A stretch of 5,633 bases of DNA from Desulfovibrionaceae bacterium. GTDB taxonomy: Bacteria > Desulfobacterota > Desulfovibrionia > Desulfovibrionales > Desulfovibrionaceae. The notes beneath the pieces are model-generated. The model worked only from the letters and a program-made list of their open reading frames with translations, had not been told where the DNA came from and searched no databases. The position numbers and the translations under genes are program-made. Where the stretch lies: assembly GCA_030539415.1 (NCBI GenBank), contig JAUNSE010000146.1, positions 1 through 5,633 on the forward strand. The letters run 5' to 3'. Below, in pieces: positions 1-5,633 of this stretch (positions are counted from its first letter, which is position 1; every line of letters starts with the position of its first letter).

Positions 1-1
1 G

Positions 2-2575
2 GTCCACAAGAATCCGGCCGAAGTCAGCCTCCGCTGCGTCCTGTGCTTCCCCGATCTCTACGAAGTGGGCATGTCCCATCTCGGCTCCAAGATCCTCTAC
101 GGCATCATCAACGACCATCCCTCCTGGTGGGCGGAGCGCTGCTACGAGCCCGATGCCGAGGGCTGCGCCGTGCTGCGCGAGACGGGCACCCTGCTCGCCT
201 CCCTGGAGTCCGACCTGCCCCTGAAGGACGCCGATGTGGTCGGCTTCTCCATCACGCACGAGATGTGCTACACGGACGTGCTCAACATGATGGACCTGGG
301 CGGCATCCCCCTGCGCACCAAGGACAGGCCCGAGGATCTGCGCGCGTGTCCCCTGATCTGCTCCGGCGGCGGCGCGGCCATCTCCGCCGAGCCCATGGCG
401 CCCTTCCTGGACTGCGTGGTCCTGGGCGACGGCGAGGAGACCATGGTCGAGCTGCTGGAGCGCTGCGAGGCGGCCAGAGACAGCGGAAAGACCCGCTCGG
501 CCCTGCTCGAGGAGCTCGCGCGCGTGCCGGGCATCTATGTGCCCTCGCTCTTCGCGCCTGACGCGGAGGGGCTGTGCCATCCGCTCATTCCCGATCTGCC
601 CGTGCCCACCAGGCGCATCGTGGCGGACTTCAACGCGGCCTACTCGCCCACGAAGCAGGTGGTGCCCCTGTCCACGGTGCACAACCGCCTCTCCCTGGAA
701 ATCGCCCGCGGCTGCACCAGAGGCTGCCGCTTCTGCAATGCCGGCTTTGTCTACCGCCCCTCGCGCGAGCGGCAGGTGGAGACGAACACGCGCATTCTGA
801 AGTCCTGTCTCGAGGACACGGGCTTCGACGAAATCAGCTTCCTTTCCCTGAGCGCCGGCGACTACTCGGCCCTGAAGCATCTGTGCGGGGCGACACTCGA
901 CCACTGCGCGAAGGAGCAGATCTCCCTCTCCCTGCCCTCCCTGCGCGTGGGGTCCATCGACGACGAGATCATGGACCGCATGTCGAAGCTGCGCCGCACC
1001 GGCGTGACCCTGGCCCCGGAGGCCGGCAGCCAGCGCCTGCGCGACGTCATCAACAAGGGCGTCACCGAGGAGCAGCTCATCACCCACGTGCAGAAGCTGC
1101 TGGAATACGGCTGGCGGCAGGTCAAGCTCTACTTCATGATCGGCCTGCCCACCGAAACCGACGAGGACCTGCTGGCCATTGTGGACCTGTGCCGCAGGGT
1201 GCGCGAGGCCGGCGGCCCCGGCCGTCCCAAGCTCGCCGTCACCGCGGCCCTCTCTCCCTTCGTGCCCAAGCCCTACACGCCCTTCCAGTGGGAGGATCAG
1301 ATCGGCCTCGAGGAGATACACCGCCGCGTGCACGTGGTGCTCGAGCAGTTCAAGAAGATACGCGGCCTCACCATGCGCTGGCACGAGCCGAAGGTGAGCC
1401 ATCTCGAGGGCATACTCTCCAGAGCCGGCCGGCCCATGGCCGACGTGGTGGAGACGGCCTTCCGCAAGGGCGCCATTCTCACCGGCTGGATGGAGCACTT
1501 CCGCCTCGAGCCCTGGCTCGAGGCCCTGCGGGAGCACGGCTTTGTCCCCGAGGAGTGCATCAAGGGCTCCGATCCGGCAAAGCCCCTGCCCTGGTCGCAC
1601 ATCGAATGCGGCGTGAGCCCGGAATATCTGCTGAAGGAGCGGCAGCGCGCCTTCGAGGAGAAGGTCACCTCCGACTGCCGCTACAATCCCTGCACAGGCT
1701 GCGGAGCCTGCGACAGAGGCAAAATCAAAAGCCGCCTCGCCACCGGCCATGAAGGCATCAGGGTGAGCAACCGCCTGGTCTACGAGCAGCGCGATCAGGT
1801 GCCCAACCAGCCCGCCCGCGACGAGAACGGGCGCCTCATCGTGCGCGAGTTCAAGGCCGCGCCGCCCAGGCTCGACCCGGCCCTTGTCCGCCGCGAGGTC
1901 ACCCTGCGCGTCTGGCACGAGAAGCGGGCCCAGGCCGCCTGGATCTCCCAGCTCGAGCTGCAGGCCGTGCTGGATCGGGCGCTGCGCCGCGCGAACGTGC
2001 CCATGGCCTTCTCCCAGGGCTTTCACCCCCTGCCCCTGGTGAGCTTCGGCAGGGCCATGCCCGTGGGCATGGAGAGCCTGTGCGAGTGGTTTTCCATCAC
2101 CCTGCGCGAGCAAGTGGACGAGAAAGCGCTGGCCGGCATGCTCAATCCCTGCCTGCCCATGGGCCTGCGCGTCTACCGCGCCGATGCCGTGCCCTTCAAG
2201 GAGCGCGCCATGCTGGCCGTGGGCGAGCGCTTCAGCCTGACGCCCGCCAATCCCGCGGACTTCGATGCCATGACCGGGCTTTTCGCCGGCCTCATGGACA
2301 AAAAGGAGTTCGTCTTCACCCGCGAAACCAAGAAGGGACCGCGCAGCACCGACATCCGGGCGCTGGTCGAGACCTACAGGGTGCGCGAGAACGGAGAGGG
2401 CCGGCAGCTGGACCTCTTCTGCGGCTGGGATCAGGGCTACATTTCCCCCTGCCACATCTGCCAGGCCGTGCTCGAGCCGCTCGGCCCGGACTTTCTGAAC
2501 AGCCTGCACATTGTCAAAACAGCCCAGTTCCTGCCGGACCGGGCTCCCGAGGAGGGCGATGATGGGACGAGATAA
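2..2575 (+). CDS. B12-binding-type radical SAM protein fused to DUF2344 (TIGR03960-TIGR03936 type), 5' partial
   Basis: Uncharacterised radical SAM enzyme; the reaction is unknown. The reading frame is open to the left edge, and its first visible residues (VHKNPAEV, then FPDLYEVGMSHLG) match the usual family N-terminus, so the gene starts upstream, with perhaps 20-35 residues missing. GTG at 65 lies inside this conserved block and is not the start. Numbering the visible fragment from codon 2-4 (857 residues): a cobalamin-binding-like Rossmann region at about 10-200; the radical SAM CxxxCxxC at Cys238, Cys242 and Cys245 (GCTRGCRFCNAG); further TIM-barrel motifs PEAGSQRLRDVINKG and KLYFMIGLPTETDED (about 375-390); a Cx4CxxCxxC cluster at Cys559, 564, 567 and 570; and the DUF2344 domain from about 632 (EVTLRVWHEKRAQAAWISQLEL, FSQGFHPLPLVSFG). 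Fusion of the two modules is known in this family; elsewhere they are adjacent genes. The stop overlaps the next gene by 14 bases. Very confident of family, not of function. Confidence 0.95.
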   Translation, partial: VHKNPAEVSLRCVLCFPDLYEVGMSHLGSKILYGIINDHPSWWAERCYEPDAEGCAVLRETGTLLASLESDLPLKDADVVGFSITHEMCYTDVLNMMDLGGIPLRTKDRPEDLRACPLICSGGGAAISAEPMAPFLDCVVLGDGEETMVELLERCEAARDSGKTRSALLEELARVPGIYVPSLFAPDAEGLCHPLIPDLPVPTRRIVADFNAAYSPTKQVVPLSTVHNRLSLEIARGCTRGCRFCNAGFVYRPSRERQVETNTRILKSCLEDTGFDEISFLSLSAGDYSALKHLCGATLDHCAKEQISLSLPSLRVGSIDDEIMDRMSKLRRTGVTLAPEAGSQRLRDVINKGVTEEQLITHVQKLLEYGWRQVKLYFMIGLPTETDEDLLAIVDLCRRVREAGGPGRPKLAVTAALSPFVPKPYTPFQWEDQIGLEEIHRRVHVVLEQFKKIRGLTMRWHEPKVSHLEGILSRAGRPMADVVETAFRKGAILTGWMEHFRLEPWLEALREHGFVPEECIKGSDPAKPLPWSHIECGVSPEYLLKERQRAFEEKVTSDCRYNPCTGCGACDRGKIKSRLATGHEGIRVSNRLVYEQRDQVPNQPARDENGRLIVREFKAAPPRLDPALVRREVTLRVWHEKRAQAAWISQLELQAVLDRALRRANVPMAFSQGFHPLPLVSFGRAMPVGMESLCEWFSITLREQVDEKALAGMLNPCLPMGLRVYRADAVPFKERAMLAVGERFSLTPANPADFDAMTGLFAGLMDKKEFVFTRETKKGPRSTDIRALVETYRVRENGEGRQLDLFCGWDQGYISPCHICQAVLEPLGPDFLNSLHIVKTAQFLPDRAPEEGDDGTR
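2550..2555 (+). promoter_or_regulatory. Shine-Dalgarno AGGAGG deciding the start of the SGNH gene
   Basis: A perfect AGGAGG lies inside the end of the radical SAM gene. Two in-frame ATG codons follow directly, at 2559 and 2562. The spacing is 3 bases to the first and 6 to the second, so 2562 is the better placed start. Because the site and start lie before the upstream stop at 2573-2575, ribosomes finishing the first gene can reinitiate here. Confidence 0.75.
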
Positions 2576-3167
2576 CACCGACACCTGGTTCTTCTTTGGC
2601 GACAGCATCACTCTTGGCGTCAACGACACCGAAATGCCCGGCGGCTTTGTCGCCCGCCTGGCGCTTCTTGGCGCGAAGCAGGGCTTCTTCGAGCTCCCGC
2701 CCGCGACCTTCTACAACCTCGGCGCCCGCAGGCAGAAGCTCGCCCAGATAGAGGCCCGCTTCGAGCAGGAGTACACGGCCCGCCTCATGCCGGGCATCCG
2801 CTCCAGGCTCGCCTTCTGCACCGGCACCGTGGACATCATGGGCGGCGCCGATCCTCTGGAGCTCGGCCGCGATCTGGCCAGGCTCCTCGCAAAGGCGAAG
2901 GGCATCGCCCCCACACTCTTCATCTGCCCGCCGCCCGCGGCCGGCGAAGAGCGCAGCGCAAGCATCAGGGCCTTCGGCCTCGCGGCCTGCGAGGTCTGCC
3001 GCAATATCAACGTCCCCTGCGTGAACCTCTACGAGGACCTTGTGCGGGCGGACTTCACCTCCCTCATCACGGACGCCGTCCATCCGGGCCCGCAGGGCAA
3101 TCAGCTGATTGCGGAGCTGCTCATGGCGCGCCCCGAAATCAGGACCTTTCTGACCGTCGCCGACTAG
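2562..3167 (+). CDS. SGNH/GDSL-type hydrolase-like protein, cytoplasmic, 201 aa
   Basis: Likely esterase, lipase or acyl-hydrolase fold; substrate unknown. Seen: block I FFGDSITLG with the nucleophile Ser15 near the N-terminus; block II YNLGARR with Gly54 (oxyanion hole); block III region FCTGTVDIMGG; block V DAVHPG with Asp171 and His174, completing a Ser-Asp-His triad. The length of about 200 suits a single-domain SGNH hydrolase, and there is no signal peptide or membrane segment, so a cytoplasmic site is expected. Oddity: the block III GxND Asn appears to be Val90 (GTVD), which would remove one oxyanion-hole residue, so activity may be altered or lost. The ATG at 2562 was chosen because AGGAGG lies 6 bases upstream; ATG 2559 is the alternative and adds one Met. 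A 14-base overlap with the radical SAM gene implies translational coupling. Confidence 0.88.
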   Translation: MGRDNTDTWFFFGDSITLGVNDTEMPGGFVARLALLGAKQGFFELPPATFYNLGARRQKLAQIEARFEQEYTARLMPGIRSRLAFCTGTVDIMGGADPLELGRDLARLLAKAKGIAPTLFICPPPAAGEERSASIRAFGLAACEVCRNINVPCVNLYEDLVRADFTSLITDAVHPGPQGNQLIAELLMARPEIRTFLTVAD

Positions 3168-3175
3168 CTTTCATT

Positions 3176-3191
3176 CCGGCCTTCGCGCCGG
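3176..3191 (+). repeat. Small GC hairpin between the SGNH gene and the orphan gene
   Basis: CCGGC at 3176-3180 pairs with GCCGG at 3187-3191 around a 6-base loop, 8 bases after the SGNH stop. A short GTTTC follows. The 5-bp stem is too weak to call a terminator confidently; it could attenuate read-through into the next gene or protect the upstream message. Short hairpins of this kind are also common by chance in GC-rich DNA. Confidence 0.3.
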
Positions 3192-3212
3192 GTTTCACAC
3201 GGAGACAGCTTC

Positions 3213-3512
3213 ATGGCTTCCCAAATTCCCTTTGACGAGGAACAGGAACTGGGTGACTCATCACTGGACAGCAGCATCAGGGACATGACCTGCGAACAGC
3301 TTCTCTCTGTCTGGGAGCAGTCCCAGAAAATCTACTACGCCGTGCAGAGCGCCCTTCTGCCCGAGGCCGTCAGCGGCGCCAACGGCACGGACATGCGCAT
3401 AGCCATCGAGCTCATGCGCCGCTCTGTGGAAGGTGCCGGCCCCGTGCCGGACGCTCAGGCGCACACCGAGCTGCGTCCTGACAGCGGCCGCAACCAGGGG
3501 CAGACCCGCTAG
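3213..3512 (+). CDS. Small hypothetical protein, 99 aa
   Basis: I do not recognise this protein. It begins at an ATG with GGAG (3201-3204) 8 bases upstream and ends at TAG. Residues 1-24 are strongly acidic and Ser-rich (FDEEQELGDSSLDSSIRD). Residues about 25-50 look like an amphipathic helix (MTCEQLLSVWEQSQKIYYAVQ), and about 57-72 like a second helix (NGTDMRIAIELMRRSV). The last 25 or so residues are polar, rich in Pro, Ala, Gly and Gln, and probably disordered. There is no signal peptide, membrane segment or cysteine motif (one Cys, residue 27). It is a soluble small protein, perhaps an adaptor, but no function can be assigned. It lies 45 bases after the SGNH gene on the same strand, so it may be the last gene of that operon, with a weak hairpin between them. 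The good ribosome site and helix-like pattern support a real gene. Confidence 0.65.
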   Translation: MASQIPFDEEQELGDSSLDSSIRDMTCEQLLSVWEQSQKIYYAVQSALLPEAVSGANGTDMRIAIELMRRSVEGAGPVPDAQAHTELRPDSGRNQGQTR

Positions 3513-3570
3513 TCCTGTCCCGAAAAACATGCCGGACTGCTTTCGCAGGCCCGGTCCCGGGAACCCGGTT

Positions 3571-3591
3571 CCGGCGGAACTGTTCCGCCGG
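3571..3591. repeat. 9-bp-stem hairpin in the convergent intergenic region, similar to 4195-4219
   Basis: CCGGCGGAA at 3571-3579 pairs perfectly with TTCCGCCGG at 3583-3591 around a 3-base loop. No T-run follows on either strand, so it is not a standard Rho-independent terminator. A similar hairpin, sharing the TTCCGGCGG left arm and CCGCCGG right arm, lies at 4195-4219. This could be a dispersed palindromic (REP-like) element or GC-driven coincidence. Confidence 0.4.
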
Positions 3592-3615
3592 TCTGTCCGG
3601 CCCGTCCGCTTCTCT

Positions 3616-3640
3616 CGAGCCGCGCCCGATCGGCGGCTCG
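3616..3640. repeat. 8-bp-stem hairpin in the convergent intergenic region
   Basis: CGAGCCGC at 3616-3623 pairs perfectly with GCGGCTCG at 3633-3640 around a 9-base loop. Like its neighbour at 3571-3591 it lacks a T-tract. A shorter hairpin follows at 3661-3675 (CCGGC, 5-base loop, GCCGG). Together with the terminator at 3701-3724, the 222-base gap between the convergent genes is largely made of potential stem-loops. I see no coding potential in it. Confidence 0.35.
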
Positions 3641-3700
3641 GGGAAACATCTCCGCCCTGCCCGGCTTCAGGCCGGACGGCTTTCTCCATCGCTCAAATCA

Positions 3701-3729
3701 GGCCCCGAAAGCAGTTTCGGGGCCTTTCT
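3701..3729 (+). terminator. Rho-independent-type terminator between convergent operons
   Basis: GGCCCCGAAA at 3701-3710 pairs perfectly over 10 bp with TTTCGGGGCC at 3715-3724 around a GCAG tetraloop, followed by TTTCT. This fits termination of the plus-strand operon ending at 3512. It lies 10 bases past the stop of the minus-strand EamA gene, so the same hairpin probably also ends that transcript. The minus-strand tail (TGATTTGA) is poorer in T, so termination should be weaker in that direction. Confidence 0.8.
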
Positions 3730-3734
3730 GCACT

Positions 3735-4148
3735 CTACAGCAGGAGAAGCAGGCAGCCGGCCGTGATCAGCGCGCCGCCGGCCAGGACTTTGAGGCTGAC
3801 CGTCTCGCCCAGCAGCACAAAGCCCAGAATCATGGCCAGGGGCACGCTGAGCTTGTCTATGGGCGCGACCTTCGAGACATCGCCCGCCTGCAGGGCCCTG
3901 AAGTAGAAGAGCCAGGAGAGGCCCGTCGCCACGGCCGAGAGGAAGAGAAAGAGCAGGCCGTGGCCGGTGATGCTCCGCATCCCGCGCAGCGCGCCACTGG
4001 CCCAGGCTATGCCCCAGACCAGCACCAGGATGAAGCTCACGCGTATGGCCGTGGCCAGATCGGGGTTCAGGCCCTTCACGCCGAGCTTGGAAAAGATGGC
4101 CGTGAACGCCGCGCAGACGGCGGCGAGCAGGGCGTAGTACTTCCACAT
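3735..4148 (-). CDS. EamA/DMT-family transporter, single-domain, 137 aa
   Basis: Inner-membrane protein of the drug/metabolite transporter superfamily; substrate unknown. It has five predicted membrane helices at about residues 4-23, 33-52, 63-85, 97-114 and 119-137. The family-typical stretches FTAIFSKLGVKGLNPDLATA and FYFRALQAGDVSKVAPIDK are present, followed by a Glu in the GFVLLGE turn. Typical EamA transporters carry two such five-helix halves in about 300 residues. This is one half, a known stand-alone form of about 140 residues that presumably works as a dimer. The ATG at 4148 (MWKYYALL) begins exactly where the family homology begins; a GGAAGG ribosome site lies at 4159-4164, 10 bases upstream. 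Longer in-frame extension upstream is low-complexity sequence and is not used. It follows cfa on the same strand after a 442-base gap, so it probably has its own promoter. Confidence 0.9.
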   Translation of the reverse strand: MWKYYALLAAVCAAFTAIFSKLGVKGLNPDLATAIRVSFILVLVWGIAWASGALRGMRSITGHGLLFLFLSAVATGLSWLFYFRALQAGDVSKVAPIDKLSVPLAMILGFVLLGETVSLKVLAGGALITAGCLLLLL

Positions 4149-4194
4149 GGGACAATGACCTTCCGGCCGGACAGCAGCCGTGCCGCAGGCAGAT

Positions 4195-4219
4195 TCCGGC
4201 GGGCTGGCTGTCCGCCGGA
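4195..4219. repeat. 8-bp-stem hairpin upstream of the EamA gene, similar to 3571-3591
   Basis: TCCGGCGG at 4195-4202 pairs perfectly with CCGCCGGA at 4212-4219 around a 9-base loop. It lies about 50 bases before the EamA start codon, so if transcribed it would sit in that gene's leader, close to but not covering the ribosome site at 4159-4164. Its arms match those of the hairpin at 3571-3591 in the other intergenic region. Confidence 0.4.
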
Positions 4220-4403
4220 GCCGCGGAAAGGCGCGGACCCTTGCGGCCCCGGCCCCGCGGCCGGCTTCTCCAATAGTCCCGGCCAGTCGCGAAGGCAACA
4301 GGGGAAGACGCCCGTCTTTCCCGTCATGCCGGCCTCTCCGGCCGGTGCCAGGGCTTTTTGCGGGACTTTCGTCTCTTCGCCGTTCTTCCCGGCCCGCTCT
4401 CCG

Positions 4404-4440
4404 CCCGCATGCCCGGGGGCGATTCTCGCCGCGATGCGGG
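4404..4440. repeat. Nested hairpin, 7-bp outer and 5-bp inner stem
   Basis: CCCGCAT at 4404-4410 pairs with ATGCGGG at 4434-4440. Inside it GGCGA (4418-4422) pairs with TCGCC (4426-4430) around a TTC loop, leaving an internal loop of 7 bases on one side and 3 on the other. The nested arrangement is more suggestive of a folded RNA than a lone GC stem, but conservation cannot be judged from one sequence. Confidence 0.35.
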
Positions 4441-4506
4441 AGGCCCGAGTCCGCACAAGATCCGGGAGTCCCGCTCCGGCTCTTCGGGCATGGCGCAGGC
4501 CCCCGA

Positions 4507-4557
4507 CCGGTCAGGCCGGCCGCGGGGATGCCGCGAAAGCGCTTTGTTCCTGACCGG
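4507..4557. repeat. 9-bp inverted repeat enclosing a hairpin and a palindrome, downstream of cfa
   Basis: CCGGTCAGG at 4507-4515 is the exact reverse complement of CCTGACCGG at 4549-4557. The 33 bases between contain a second hairpin (CGCGG 4521-4525 with CCGCG 4531-4535) and a perfect 10-base palindrome AAAGCGCTTT (4536-4545). On the minus strand the element starts 33 bases after the cfa stop, so it may form the folded 3' end of that message. There is no T-run after it. Confidence 0.4.
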
Positions 4558-4590
4558 GCCGACCTCGAACCACCCCTGCCGGAGCCCGGC

Positions 4591-5633
4591 CTAGCGCACG
4601 GAATTGTAGCCGCCGACAACGCCTCTGGGGCTCAGGATCAGCTGCCAGAGCTGTATGTCCCTGGCCCTGAAGCAGCCGGCGCAGCTCAAAAGATAGTAGC
4701 GATACATGCGGCGCACGTACTCGTCGCAGCGGAAGCCGCCCTCGGTGATGCCCTTTTCGAAGTTGCGGTACCAGGCCATGAGCGTCTTGTCGTAGTCCGA
4801 GCCGAAGTTCTGCCAGTCCTCCAGCACGAAGAGGCCGGAGAAGGATCTGGTCAGGGTCATGGGGGAAGGGAGCATGCCATTGGGGAAGATGTACTTGTTG
4901 ATCCATGGGTCCACGCCGGACTTCTGGTAGTTGGCGCCTATGGTGTGCAGCAGGAACAGGCCGTCGCTCTTCAGCAGGTCCAGCGCCTTGCGCATGTAGA
5001 CGGCGTAGTTCTTGCGGCCCACATGCTCGAACATGCCCACCGAAACCACGCGGTCGTACTGCCCGCTCATGGAGCGGTAGTCGTCGCACACCCAGCTGAC
5101 CTTCCCTTCCGGATCGTGCTCCTTCGCGTAGCGTATCTGCTCGCTGGCGACGCTCACGCCCGTGACCTTCGCGCCGTATCTCTCGGTCATGAATCTGGCG
5201 AGCCCGCCCCAGCCGCAGCCGATGTCCAGCACGGTCATGCCGGGCCGAAGCTCCAGCTTGCGGCAGATGAGGTCCATCTTGGCGTACTGTGCGTCGTCCA
5301 GGTTGTCGGCATGGCGCCAGTAGCCGCAGCTGTAGTTCATGGTCGGCCCCAGCATGGCGGCAAAGAGGTCGTTGTCCATGTTGTAGTGGCGCTTGGCCAC
5401 ATCCCGGGCATGGCGGCGGTCCTGCATGTTGAAGACCTTCTGGCGCATGCCCACGAAGATGGCCGGCAGGGAGTGGGCGAACTCGCGCTCCATTTTGCCC
5501 AGGATGGCCTTGCAGAACATGGTGTCCAGCTCGTCGCAGTCCCACCAGCCTTCCATGTAGGCCTCGCCGGCGCCCAGCGTGCCTTCTCTGGCCAGCCTTT
5601 CCAGCAGTCCGTCGTTATGCACCCGCACGTCCC
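4591..5633 (-). CDS. cfa: Cyclopropane-fatty-acyl-phospholipid synthase, 5' partial
   Basis: Transfers a methylene group from S-adenosylmethionine to the cis double bond of unsaturated phospholipid acyl chains, forming cyclopropane rings, at the inner face of the cytoplasmic membrane; this is a stress adaptation in many bacteria. The visible 346 residues align along their length with E. coli Cfa (382 residues) from about its residue 38 to the end, so about 37 N-terminal residues lie beyond the right edge. The GTG at 5628 is internal (DVRVHN matches DIRVKN) and not the start. Counting from codon 5631-5629: the SAM-binding VLDIGCGWGG is at 134-143. Cys102 (YSCGYW), Glu202 (FEHVG), His229 and Ile231 (LLHTIG) and Tyr280 (DYDKT) match E. 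coli Cys139, Glu239, His266, Ile268 and Tyr317, recalled as the bicarbonate-binding active site. The C-terminus RARDIQLWQLILSPRG is intact. No promoter is visible because the 5' end is missing. Confidence 0.97.
   Translation of the reverse strand, partial: DVRVHNDGLLERLAREGTLGAGEAYMEGWWDCDELDTMFCKAILGKMEREFAHSLPAIFVGMRQKVFNMQDRRHARDVAKRHYNMDNDLFAAMLGPTMNYSCGYWRHADNLDDAQYAKMDLICRKLELRPGMTVLDIGCGWGGLARFMTERYGAKVTGVSVASEQIRYAKEHDPEGKVSWVCDDYRSMSGQYDRVVSVGMFEHVGRKNYAVYMRKALDLLKSDGLFLLHTIGANYQKSGVDPWINKYIFPNGMLPSPMTLTRSFSGLFVLEDWQNFGSDYDKTLMAWYRNFEKGITEGGFRCDEYVRRMYRYYLLSCAGCFRARDIQLWQLILSPRGVVGGYNSVR

Larger units (their letters stand above)
4149..4590. other. 442-base non-coding, hairpin-rich gap between cfa and the EamA gene
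   Basis: I find no convincing gene here on either strand; open frames translate to low-complexity Arg/Pro/Gly/Ala sequence with no sensible ribosome site. Several perfect stems are visible: 4195-4219, 4329-4345 (CCGGCC, 5-base loop, GGCCGG), 4404-4440, 4443-4489 (GCCCGA with TCGGGC, enclosing CGGG/CCCG at 4463-4473) and 4507-4557. A weak minus-strand sigma-70-like candidate is TTGCCT (4298-4293), a 17-base spacer and TATTGG (4275-4270), which would give the EamA gene a leader of about 115 bases; the matches are only 4/6 and 3/6. No T-run terminator for cfa is seen: the hairpin touching its stop (4578-4590, GCCGG/CCGGC) lacks one. The stretch may hold the cfa 3' end, the EamA promoter and leader, or a small RNA. 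Confidence 0.5.

Noticed and set aside
574..1752. Plus-strand frame of 392 codons inside the radical SAM gene
   Set aside because: Rich in Arg, Ala, Pro, Gly and His as expected of a shifted reading of GC-rich coding DNA; the true frame carries the radical SAM motifs.
2514..3083. Minus-strand frame of 189 codons opposite the SGNH gene
   Set aside because: Repetitive Ala/Gly/Glu/Arg product without a recognisable domain; the plus strand has the SGNH blocks and a strong ribosome site.
3433..3906. Plus-strand frame of 157 codons across the convergent region
   Set aside because: It runs through the terminator hairpin and antisense to the EamA gene, and its product is Arg/Pro/Ser-rich with no domain.
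4270..4298. Sigma-70-like promoter on the minus strand for the EamA gene
   Set aside because: The spacing of 17 is ideal but the boxes match only 4/6 and 3/6, which chance can easily give; noted in the gap entry but not called.
3960..4553. Plus-strand frame of 197 codons over the EamA gene start and the gap
   Set aside because: Low-complexity product, no ribosome site at its start, and it overlaps a clear minus-strand gene.
4149..4619. In-frame upstream extension of the EamA gene adding about 157 residues and overlapping the end of cfa
   Set aside because: The added part is low-complexity Arg/Gly/Pro sequence, the family homology begins at the ATG at 4148, and a ribosome site sits just before that ATG.
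4511..5545. Long minus-strand frame of 344 codons
   Set aside because: It lies almost wholly inside cfa in another frame; the overlapping frame matches Cfa with all active-site residues.
1..5633. Possible defence, mobile or CRISPR-type system
   Set aside because: No direct-repeat array, transposase, integrase, nuclease or toxin-like gene is visible; all large genes are chromosomal housekeeping or metabolic families.

Overview
The window is GC-rich (by eye about two thirds G+C) bacterial DNA holding five protein genes, two of them cut by the window edges. Gene content and the style of the proteins suggest a deltaproteobacterium, most likely of the Desulfovibrio group. That placement is inference from memory of similar proteins, not a search result. 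There is no tRNA, rRNA, CRISPR array, transposase or phage gene.

Layout. Plus strand, 2-2575: a large B12-binding-type radical SAM protein fused to a radical SAM-linked DUF2344 domain, missing its N-terminus. Its stop codon overlaps the start of a 201-residue SGNH/GDSL-type hydrolase-like protein (2562-3167), so the two are probably translated together. After 45 bases comes a 99-codon orphan gene (3213-3512). A strong hairpin at 3701-3724 closes this block. Minus strand, facing it: a half-size, five-helix EamA/DMT membrane protein (3735-4148), a 442-base non-coding stretch (4149-4590), then cyclopropane-fatty-acyl-phospholipid synthase (cfa, 4591-5633), whose N-terminus is lost at the right edge.

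How they fit together. The plus-strand block looks like a short operon built around an uncharacterised radical SAM enzyme. The minus-strand genes concern the membrane: cfa modifies phospholipid acyl chains and the EamA protein is a likely small-molecule transporter. The 442-base gap argues against tight co-regulation of those two. I see no pathway joining the convergent blocks.

Most worth a second look are the radical SAM fusion with its extra four-cysteine cluster and Tyr in place of the cobalamin-ligand His, the SGNH protein whose block III Asn is Val, and the hairpin-rich gap between cfa and the EamA gene, which includes a hairpin similar to one in the other intergenic region. I found no clear sign of a wholly new multi-gene system.
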